This document shows, piece after piece, positions 1 to 6,305 of a stretch of 6,954 nt of DNA. Source of the DNA: JAFLCA01 sp041907145 (GTDB taxonomy: Bacteria > Bdellovibrionota_C > UBA2361 > JAFLCA01); contig JAYRHW010000280.1 in assembly GCA_041907145.1 (NCBI GenBank), forward strand, positions 1 through 6,954. Reading direction: 5' to 3'. A program made the position numbers and the translations under genes. Position 1 is the stretch's first letter. Each line of letters opens with the position of its first letter. The notes beneath the pieces were generated by a model. That model searched no databases. It was given only the letters and a program-made list of their open reading frames with translations, and was not told the origin of the DNA.

Positions 1-338
1 ATACATTCCGACATTCATTTGCAACACACCTGTTAGAGACGGGAACCGATATTCGCACGCTGCAACAGTTACTGGGACACAAGGATGTTAGAACGACCAT
101 GATCTATACTCACACGGCAAGACAAGGCCCCACTGGTACTATCAGCCCTCTGGAGAGTGTTTTCCGGGACGCTGAAGAGACGGGAAATAGTGCTGATTCA
201 ATCCTTGGTTCAAGCATACCCACTGCGGAGAGAAATCGCCCACGAATTATTGCAGTGCAATTAATCAAAGAACAGTTGATCAGGGCACAACTTTGGATAT
301 CCTCAAACTTGTGGCAGCTCAAGAAAATCGCACTCTAG
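1..338 (+). CDS. Tyrosine recombinase, integron-integrase-like, C-terminal fragment (5' end outside window)
   Basis: This is the 3' part of a site-specific recombinase gene; its reading frame enters from the left edge and ends at TAG 336-338. The visible protein carries the end of the catalytic domain. The first two bases (AT) fit a His codon followed by T-F-R-H-S-F, which is the HxxR box with Arg at 9-11. LLGHKD follows with its His at 78-80, then MIYTH with the nucleophilic Tyr at 105-107. The segment after the tyrosine (GPTGTISPLES) resembles the GGxGVRSPLD tail of integron integrases more than that of XerC/XerD. The diagnostic integron-integrase insertion would lie upstream of the window, so the subfamily is an inference. 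About 59 residues continue after SPLES (159-335) with no motif I recognise, whereas IntI-type proteins usually stop soon after it. No attC site was found nearby. The recombinase call is firm; whether the full gene is functional cannot be judged. Confidence 0.88.
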   Translation, partial: TFRHSFATHLLETGTDIRTLQQLLGHKDVRTTMIYTHTARQGPTGTISPLESVFRDAEETGNSADSILGSSIPTAERNRPRIIAVQLIKEQLIRAQLWISSNLWQLKKIAL

Positions 339-402
339 TTTGCTCGCGACCAACAATGTATGCCCCCTAGCCGAAGCAGGCCGACACTGGCAGAATAGCA
401 AG

Positions 403-2454
403 GTGGCAGCAAAAAGATCATCCTCCGGCATTCTCTTTCCGTTCACTATTTTCCTGAGTGCCTTCCTGCTCTTTCAAGTTCAGCCAATAATGGCCAAATT
501 CATTCTGCCTTGGTTTGGAGGCACGCCTGCGGTTTGGACCACCTGCATGCTGTTTTTCCAAGTCCTGCTATTAGCAGGATATTGCTATGCGCATTTGTTA
601 ATGCGGCTAAGGCCACAAATGCAGGCCTCTTTGCACGGGATACTACTGCTACTTGCGCTACTCACCCTGCAACTAGATCCAAGCTCGGCGGCACGACCTA
701 CGGGAGCAGAGTCCCCTGTGCCGTATATACTCTTGCTACTCGGCAAGACCGTTGGGCTCCCCTACTTCCTCTTGTCCACCACCGGGCCCCTGGTGCAGGC
801 CTGGTTTGCCAAGTCCTCGCCCGGCGCATCCCCATACCGTCTCTATGCGCTGTCTAATTTTGGATCATTGGGCGCTCTGCTGAGCTACCCTGTCCTGCTC
901 GAGCCCTATTTCCCGGTTAACCAGCAGGGCCGCTACTGGAGCTGTGGATTTTGGTTGTTTGCGGTGCTCATTTTCGCAGCGTCACTAGTCGCTTCACGGC
1001 GAGCGAATCTTACAGCCGCTAGTTTCGGCGAAGCAACGGCCCCGGGGCTTGCGGATAGAGGGCTATGGTTCACCCTCGCCGCTTCAGCCTCAGTATTATT
1101 GTTGGCGATCACTAACCACGTCTGCCAAGACATCGCCGTCATACCATTTCTTTGGGTGCTTCCGCTCTCACTGTATCTGTTAAGCTTTATCCTTTGCTTT
1201 GAGGGTTCGCGTTGGTACCGGAGGAATTTATTCGTGCCGCTGCTGGCGGTTTTGATGCTCCTCCTCTGCGATCCAGGCTTTACGGGGCCGCAGGCAAATG
1301 TACTGGTAGCAATTGCGATATCGTTCTCCACTCTCTTTGTAGCCTGCATGGTCTGCCACGGTGAACTCGTGGCACTTAGGCCAAGCGAATCAAGACTGAC
1401 GGAATTTTACCTTTACCTCTCGGCAGGAGGAGCTTTTGGCGGAATATTTGTAGCGCTCATCGCGCCGCTAATCTTTACTTCCTTCTTGGAACTTCAACTC
1501 TCGCTCTTTGCCGTAATTTGCTGCGTGAGCGTTGTTGTTTACCGAGAGCCATCCTCATTCCTGCACGGCTTACGCGCGACACAAAATAGACTCGCAATAA
1601 TTGCTGTAATACTGTTGCTTGGCGCAGCACTGGCAGAAAACGCCTCACGCATGATCTCCGGAGCAGTTCTGCAGACCAGGAATTTTTACGGAATTCTACG
1701 GCTCACGGAGGAGAATTCGAAAGATCCGGCCTCACATCGTTTTGTCCAGTATCACGGACGAATTCTTCACGGATTTCAGTACACCTCTCCTGAGCGCAAG
1801 GATCAACCCAATGCCTATTTTGGCCCCCAGACCGGCGTGGGGCTGGTTTTGCGGCTATTTCCGGTTGAACATAAGAAGATTGGAGTTGTCGGCCTTGGCG
1901 TCGGAACACTAGCAGCATACGGAAAGGCTGGCGATCAGATCCGCTTCTATGAAATTAATCCGGACGTAATTTCTCAAACCACGAATCATTTTTCCTTTAT
2001 CCAAGATAGTCCGGCCAAAACCGACATAATTTTAGGCGATGGTCGCCTTTCTTTGGAGGCTGAGCCTTCTCAACAATTCGATATCCTGATTCTTGATGCC
2101 TTTAGCGGAGATGCTGTGCCGGCCCACCTGCTCACTAAAGAGGCCTTCGAGCTGTATCGACGGCATCTGAAGCCGGATGGCGTAATCGCCGCAAATATCA
2201 CGAATTCACATCTGGATTTACGCCCTGTGCTTGCTGGCGCGGCTCAGCTCCTCTCCATGCAGTACCAAGTATTTCACTCGGAGCGAGATGAGGCGCAGGG
2301 ATACAAGAATTGCGATTGGATGGTGCTGACAAATCGTACAGAGTGGATTTCTAACCCAGAGGTAAGGGAAAGGACTGCGCCTGACCAGAAGATCCACCAC
2401 CCTCAAATCCTATGGACCGATGCACACAACGATCTGCTCTCGATTTTAAAATAA
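403..2454 (+). CDS. Fused MFS-type membrane / spermidine synthase-like protein
   Basis: A two-part protein. Residues ~10-412 hold 12-13 hydrophobic helices, beginning with a FLLFQVQP stretch and WFGGTPAVW, typical of the fused MFS/spermidine synthase family. Residues ~430-683 form a spermidine-synthase-like Rossmann domain: HGRILHGFQY (451-460), the nucleotide loop GVVGLGVGTL (494-503), acidic E517 in FYEINPD, LGDGRLS (544-550), and LDAFSGDAVPAHLLT starting near D565. The C-terminal WTDAHNDLLSILK end is also family-like. True aminopropyltransferases carry DSxDP at the D565 region; here it is DAFSG, so the second active-site Asp is missing and polyamine synthesis is doubtful. Substrate unknown; it acts in the inner membrane with a presumably cytoplasmic domain. 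The frame is open from TTG 340, one base after the integrase stop. I prefer GTG 403 because it starts just before the basic AAKRSSS and helix 1, and the extra 21 residues look non-native. Neither start has a convincing ribosome site. Confidence 0.87.
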   Translation: MAAKRSSSGILFPFTIFLSAFLLFQVQPIMAKFILPWFGGTPAVWTTCMLFFQVLLLAGYCYAHLLMRLRPQMQASLHGILLLLALLTLQLDPSSAARPTGAESPVPYILLLLGKTVGLPYFLLSTTGPLVQAWFAKSSPGASPYRLYALSNFGSLGALLSYPVLLEPYFPVNQQGRYWSCGFWLFAVLIFAASLVASRRANLTAASFGEATAPGLADRGLWFTLAASASVLLLAITNHVCQDIAVIPFLWVLPLSLYLLSFILCFEGSRWYRRNLFVPLLAVLMLLLCDPGFTGPQANVLVAIAISFSTLFVACMVCHGELVALRPSESRLTEFYLYLSAGGAFGGIFVALIAPLIFTSFLELQLSLFAVICCVSVVVYREPSSFLHGLRATQNRLAIIAVILLLGAALAENASRMISGAVLQTRNFYGILRLTEENSKDPASHRFVQYHGRILHGFQYTSPERKDQPNAYFGPQTGVGLVLRLFPVEHKKIGVVGLGVGTLAAYGKAGDQIRFYEINPDVISQTTNHFSFIQDSPAKTDIILGDGRLSLEAEPSQQFDILILDAFSGDAVPAHLLTKEAFELYRRHLKPDGVIAANITNSHLDLRPVLAGAAQLLSMQYQVFHSERDEAQGYKNCDWMVLTNRTEWISNPEVRERTAPDQKIHHPQILWTDAHNDLLSILK

Positions 2455-2538
2455 CCCATCGCCTACAGGCACTTAGCTTGGTATTCAGCGCCAACTCTTG
2501 GTCACTCGTACCCCTACGGAGCCCATAACTAATAGGAA

Positions 2539-4593
2539 ATGGCAGCGATAGACACGAAACAAGCCCCGGCTCCCCAGGGCGCCGAGACCGCATCAAGCGA
2601 ACCAGCGTCCCGTAGTCGTGGCCCAAGCCTGGCCACATTCGTAGCAATAGCAGTGACTGCGGTCGCACTTAAGGAATCTCCGGAGTCAATCAGCACCGCA
2701 CCCGATCCTTCAATTGCTACCATCACCATTCCAAACCGAATTCAGATCCAAGCAACCCGCGTCGTAGCGGAAGACCCACAACATCAAGCAGTAGTCCGTA
2801 AAGCGCTCGACATCGTCGATGATTACCCCGCCTGTCAGGAGGCTCGTGCCTTCTTCACAACCGCCCAAAGGGAAATTGTCATCAAGGAGATTGACAGCAA
2901 AGAGGGTGATACCGTGGGCTACTATAGGCCCATCGCGCCAGATACGATCGTTGTCAACTCGAAGGTCATCGACCTCTTCCTCAAATGCGGGCGAGTCATG
3001 GGACTAAACGACAAGGACTCCCAAGTACTCGCCGCGCTCGGTATGGTGGGGACTCTCTGTCATGAAAGCGGGCACGCAACTGACGATCGTCTCCTCGATT
3101 CCATTGCTGAACGAGCACTTGGCTATCCGTATAATGTAGTTCCCATCTTCATTGAGGACGAAGCACTTTGCCGGCTTAAGGGCTTCCGAGTGGAAGAGCA
3201 TATGCAACGGCTCGCACGAATCGCATTTCCTGAATGCCCAGAGCGGTTTCTAGCCATACTCAGGCTAGACACCGAGGAACATTCGGCTTTCGTGGAGAAA
3301 GGAGAAGCAGGCCTTATCCGGCGCCTAGATTCCATAAGCTCCTCATACGCAGATCTTGATACGGTGCACGCGGCTCAGAATCATGCGACTTGGCATATGG
3401 CCGCTCGGCATCCAGAATTACAGCGTGCAGTGCTTACCTTCTACACCGAAGCTACCCAGAGGGCGGTGCAGGAATTGAGCATCAATACCCCAGAAGAGCA
3501 AGCGGCCTGGGTTCACATCGGGGCCAAGTTGCTCGCCGCGAGAGACCTTGATGTGAAATACCGCGCAGCTGGTTTGCGGGTAATCAAGGATCACGACGGG
3601 AATCTGCCCACGGAGCTGCAGCTCGGTCAAAATGCCTGGGAAGCCATCATAAACTCTTGCACGGCCAATATTTCTCTCGATTTCGAAAAGGATGTTCTTC
3701 GCGCTCAGTTCGATCCAGTGCCCGAGAATCGAGTCGCTGCCTGCCTTCGCTGCTTCGATCGAGGTACTTGGGACGCAGAATCAACCAGGCGCTACGCTAA
3801 AGAGGCGGGTGTCCTCATTGGCGTTAGCGATGCGCTGGGTACAAGGATGGAAAATCAACTGCGAGAAATTTCGGATCAATCAAGCTATGCCGCCGCTCGA
3901 GTGCGGTATGCGTTAATCGACAGCGGGTACATCCCCAAAGACCCGGAGGTATTCGCAAAGTGCGTCGTAGAGATGCTTCCTACCGCCAGTCGACAGTATA
4001 TCGGATTTGATCGTCTCTCCACGGAGGGCCTCGAATGGGTGCTGTCAGGCGCAAAGCAGCACGACCTAGGCGCCGAAGCAAATGTATTGCTCTCCCGCTA
4101 CTACCAAAGTCGGGTGACGGAACCGCCCCACTCAATATTTCAAATCGAAAATGAACTTCCCGTGCTGCATGCTCTGCAAACAACTCTGAATGCTAAGGCC
4201 AAACCGCTTCAGGATTGGGCCCGTCTCGGAATCAGCCAAATCGTTAGCAGCAAGGATGGCCTCGAGGCTCCGAGTTTGCTTAGGTCGCTCGCTAGGGACT
4301 TGCCCGAACTGTTACCCGAAGCAACGCGTGTAATCAAGGAGCATGCAGAGGATCTGTGGCCCATACCTAAAACCCGCCGCGACTACCTAGCTGTTTGTCA
4401 GAATATAATTGATGCAGCAGACAACCCCGCCGCGGAGTCTAGGTCCGTTGAATCGGAGTCTGAGCAGACAGTGCTGCAGCCAAGGCTGCGAACTCAGGAA
4501 TACTCAGAGTCTCGGCCCGACGACCAGGATCGATCCCAGTGGCGCGCAACGCGGCGTCAATTGCTTCGGGGCTCCCAATCGACGAAGCCTTGA
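2539..4593 (+). CDS. Putative zinc metallopeptidase-like protein (HESGH motif), family not recognised
   Basis: A 684-residue protein I cannot assign to a named family. The first ~27 residues are Ala/Pro/Ser-rich, then a short uncharged hydrophobic segment (residues ~28-44) could be a membrane anchor or poor signal sequence. Residues ~128-221 look like a gluzincin-type zinc peptidase core: a probable edge strand (DTIVVNSKV, 135-143), the helix GMVGTLCHESGHATDD with HESGH at 175-179 (bases 3061-3075), and a downstream acidic segment IEDEALCRLKGFRVEEH (205-221) whose E206 or E208 could be the third zinc ligand. The rest (~230-630) appears largely helical with no motif I know. Hydrolytic activity is inferred from the motif only. 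ATG 2539 is the first possible start because an in-frame TAG lies at 2533-2535; AGGA at 2534-2537 is too close to be an ideal ribosome site. The last ~51 codons lie antisense to rsmA and encode a polar Ser/Glu/Arg/Gln-rich tail. Confidence 0.8.
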   Translation: MAAIDTKQAPAPQGAETASSEPASRSRGPSLATFVAIAVTAVALKESPESISTAPDPSIATITIPNRIQIQATRVVAEDPQHQAVVRKALDIVDDYPACQEARAFFTTAQREIVIKEIDSKEGDTVGYYRPIAPDTIVVNSKVIDLFLKCGRVMGLNDKDSQVLAALGMVGTLCHESGHATDDRLLDSIAERALGYPYNVVPIFIEDEALCRLKGFRVEEHMQRLARIAFPECPERFLAILRLDTEEHSAFVEKGEAGLIRRLDSISSSYADLDTVHAAQNHATWHMAARHPELQRAVLTFYTEATQRAVQELSINTPEEQAAWVHIGAKLLAARDLDVKYRAAGLRVIKDHDGNLPTELQLGQNAWEAIINSCTANISLDFEKDVLRAQFDPVPENRVAACLRCFDRGTWDAESTRRYAKEAGVLIGVSDALGTRMENQLREISDQSSYAAARVRYALIDSGYIPKDPEVFAKCVVEMLPTASRQYIGFDRLSTEGLEWVLSGAKQHDLGAEANVLLSRYYQSRVTEPPHSIFQIENELPVLHALQTTLNAKAKPLQDWARLGISQIVSSKDGLEAPSLLRSLARDLPELLPEATRVIKEHAEDLWPIPKTRRDYLAVCQNIIDAADNPAAESRSVESESEQTVLQPRLRTQEYSESRPDDQDRSQWRATRRQLLRGSQSTKP
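4439..4593. other. 155-base convergent (tail-to-tail) coding overlap
   Basis: The plus-strand metallopeptidase-like frame ends at TGA 4591-4593, while the minus-strand rsmA frame ends at TAG 4441-4439. The region is therefore read on both strands. The rsmA side encodes conserved sequence (GIDPGRRAETLS and the final helix), so it is the constrained frame. The plus-strand side gives a polar tail without recognisable motifs. There is no room for a dedicated intergenic terminator between the two transcription units. Confidence 0.8.
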
Positions 4594-5272
4594 GGCTATT
4601 CCAGAGCTTTCTTCGCCGCTGCAGAAATGATGCTCGCACAACCTTTTTGAACCACTCCATATCCCCAATATCCACGCGAGGCTTTGAAAGGAACTTAAGC
4701 TCAACAAGTCGAGACGCGACATTCGCGATAGGATGGAAAGCAGTGCCGGGAATGATGGGGCCAAGCGAAATATCCGCCATCATCTGCGCATTCACGGAGA
4801 GAACTCCGTAATCCCGCCCACCGGGAGAAGCAGCCAGACGCTCGGCAAATTCACGCTGCAGCATCAGGACCGCACGGCCAATGACTGCCGCATTCGCAAC
4901 CAAGTGAAAGATAATCTCGGTTGAAAACGAATATGGCAGATTCCCGAAGATCAGCAGGTCAGCGCCCAAATCTGCAAAGTTAACCATGCGTACGTCAGCA
5001 TTCACGATTCGCGCAGCAGGGAATTCTTTGGCCAAGGCTTCGCAAAATTTCGGCTCGATTTCGATCAGAGTCAGGGGTCCAAATGGCGCCAACTCGCGAG
5101 TCAGCGCGCCCAGACCGGGCCCAATCTCTACTATTTGATTACCCTTCTCGGGATGCCCAAAGTCCACGATGCTATGCAGCACTGACTGATCGGTAATGAA
5201 ATTTTGCCCGCGCTCCTTGCTTGGACGAACATCCAGTGAGCGCAGAGTATCCTTGGCTCGGGGCTGTTTCAT
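4439..5272 (-). CDS. rsmA: 16S rRNA (adenine1518-N6/adenine1519-N6)-dimethyltransferase RsmA/KsgA
   Basis: A full-length 277-residue KsgA. The family uses S-adenosylmethionine to dimethylate two adjacent adenines in the helix-45 loop of 16S rRNA, a late step and checkpoint in 30S assembly in the cytoplasm. Visible motifs: ERGQNFITD (20-28), the SAM loop VEIGPGLGALTREL (48-61), acidic E71 in LIEIEP, NADV (91-94), catalytic NLPY (111-114), FHPIANVASRLVEL (179-192), SFLQRRRKLWNSL (215-227) and the C-terminal GIDPGRRAETLS (246-257). NLPY is followed by Ser rather than the common Asn, a modest departure. ATG 5272 overlaps the tsaD stop as ATGA, with GGGAG seven bases upstream, so this start is well supported. 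It is the last gene of a cytochrome-tsaD-rsmA run. Its 3' 155 bases overlap the oppositely oriented metallopeptidase-like gene. Identification is secure. Confidence 0.97.
   Translation of the reverse strand: MKQPRAKDTLRSLDVRPSKERGQNFITDQSVLHSIVDFGHPEKGNQIVEIGPGLGALTRELAPFGPLTLIEIEPKFCEALAKEFPAARIVNADVRMVNFADLGADLLIFGNLPYSFSTEIIFHLVANAAVIGRAVLMLQREFAERLAASPGGRDYGVLSVNAQMMADISLGPIIPGTAFHPIANVASRLVELKFLSKPRVDIGDMEWFKKVVRASFLQRRRKLWNSLKASSIGSPEAIDAALRATGIDPGRRAETLSIPEFAALAAALSAQTPIQRT
5269..5272 (-). other. ATGA stop/start overlap of tsaD and rsmA
   Basis: On the minus strand the rsmA start ATG (5272-5270) overlaps the tsaD stop TGA (5271-5269). Such four-base overlaps commonly permit termination-reinitiation, so the two proteins are probably translationally coupled; the coupling itself is inferred. 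Confidence 0.85.
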
Positions 5273-6300
5273 GGCTTTGCTCCCAAGTGCATTTCCTCTA
5301 CGGGCCAGCGGCCTAGAGCCCCCATGTTTAGGGACCCGCGCTCGCCGGCGCCATAGCGCATAATCGCCGTGTAGCCAATCATGGCAGCGTTATCCATACA
5401 GTGCACGGGCGCAGGAAGGTATGCTGTAACTCCAGGTATGGCGGATACAGCAGCGCGCAAAGCCTTGTTGGCAGAGACTCCACCACTTACGGCTACTTGG
5501 GTAATGCCGGTCTGTCGCACTGCTCCCTCAAGCTTTTCTACCAGCGTGGTGACGATTGCTGCTTGGATGCTTTTGGCAAGCAATGCCTTTGCCTCAGGAT
5601 TACTTAGTAACGACTGCTGACGCCTGATGAGTAGCGCTATCGCGGTCTTTAGTCCCGAAAAACTAAAGGCGTCGCTATCACGCATGACTTTTGGCAATTC
5701 AAATTCCCTTGGAACCGTCCCCGAGGCACCATCGGCAAGGGCCGCCAGCTTGGCTCCACCCGGGTACGCAAGGCCCAGTAAATTAGCCGATTTATCGAAA
5801 GCCTCCCCTGCCGCGTCATCAATGGTCCTGGCCAATAGCCGATAATTCCCCACTCCGCGCACTTCAAGAATTTCGGTATGCCCGCCGGAAACGATCAGCG
5901 CCACATAGGGAAACTGAAGTGCGGGATTATCGAGCATCGGGGCCAGAACATGCCCCTCTATATGATTCACGCCGATGAGGGGCTTGCTCTTGCCAACTGC
6001 CAACCCCTTGGCAAAATCCAATCCGATCAACAGGCAGCCCTTTAGCCCCGGGCCTCTTGTAACAGCAATCAAATCAAGAGCATCTAAAGACACCTCCTTA
6101 CGCCCCATCATCTCGTGCAGCATCAAAGGCAGATTTCGTAAGTGCTCTCGCGCAGCGAGCTCAGGCACGACTCCGCCGTATTGCTCATGAATAACTATTT
6201 GGGAGGAAATTTGCTCGTGAACGACGCGTACCGTAGCTCCGGCCTCAAGGAGCGCGATTGCTGTCTCATCGCAGCTTGTTTCAATTGCCAACACGAGCAT
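5269..6300 (-). CDS. tsaD: tRNA N6-adenosine threonylcarbamoyltransferase TsaD (Kae1/YgjD/Gcp)
   Basis: A complete 343-residue TsaD, the usual bacterial length. With TsaB and TsaE it moves the threonylcarbamoyl group from TC-AMP (made by TsaC/TsaC2) onto A37 of tRNAs reading ANN codons, giving t6A. The ASKHA-fold signatures are all present: IETSCDETA (6-14), YGGVVPELAAREH (41-53), metal-binding NHIEGH with H113 and H117, SGGHTE (138-143), DDAAGEAFDK (161-170), FSFSGLKTA (212-220), SGGVSANKALR (272-282) and CMDNAAMIG (301-309), whose D303 is the last metal ligand. The common form of that last motif is CTDNA, so Met at 302 is a mild variant. ATG 6300 gives the canonical N-terminus MLVLAIETS and lies five bases after the stop of the upstream cytochrome gene; the ribosome site is weak, which fits reinitiation or coupling. 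The TGA stop shares four bases with the rsmA start. Identification is secure. Confidence 0.97.
   Translation of the reverse strand: MLVLAIETSCDETAIALLEAGATVRVVHEQISSQIVIHEQYGGVVPELAAREHLRNLPLMLHEMMGRKEVSLDALDLIAVTRGPGLKGCLLIGLDFAKGLAVGKSKPLIGVNHIEGHVLAPMLDNPALQFPYVALIVSGGHTEILEVRGVGNYRLLARTIDDAAGEAFDKSANLLGLAYPGGAKLAALADGASGTVPREFELPKVMRDSDAFSFSGLKTAIALLIRRQQSLLSNPEAKALLAKSIQAAIVTTLVEKLEGAVRQTGITQVAVSGGVSANKALRAAVSAIPGVTAYLPAPVHCMDNAAMIGYTAIMRYGAGERGSLNMGALGRWPVEEMHLGAKP
5280..5284 (-). promoter_or_regulatory. Ribosome binding site of rsmA, inside tsaD
   Basis: On the minus strand GGGAG lies seven bases before ATG 5272. It is embedded in the final codons of tsaD and fixes the rsmA start. Good match to the anti-Shine-Dalgarno sequence at ideal spacing. 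Confidence 0.65.
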
Positions 6301-6305
6301 AACTG

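Noticed and set aside
339..402. Integron recombination site downstream of the integrase
   Set aside because: No paired core-site motifs or imperfect inverted repeat could be found in these bases.
933..1349. Minus-strand open frame of 138 codons inside the membrane protein gene
   Set aside because: It lies wholly antisense to conserved transmembrane sequence and shows no motif or ribosome site.
2455..2538. Possible promoter, terminator or attC site in the 84-base gap between the plus-strand genes
   Set aside because: Only a tiny CCAA-CTC-TTGG hairpin is visible, with no T-run. TTGGTC and CATAAC are spaced too far apart for a standard promoter. No RYYYAAC/GTTRRRY pair of core sites flanks an inverted repeat.
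2351..2668. Minus-strand open frame of 105 codons spanning the gap between the two long plus-strand genes
   Set aside because: It overlaps the ends of two better-supported genes and has an Arg/Leu/Gly-rich composition typical of antisense shadow frames.
4539..4811. Plus-strand open frame of 90 codons across the 3' half of rsmA
   Set aside because: It is antisense to conserved RsmA sequence, and its protein has no recognisable feature.
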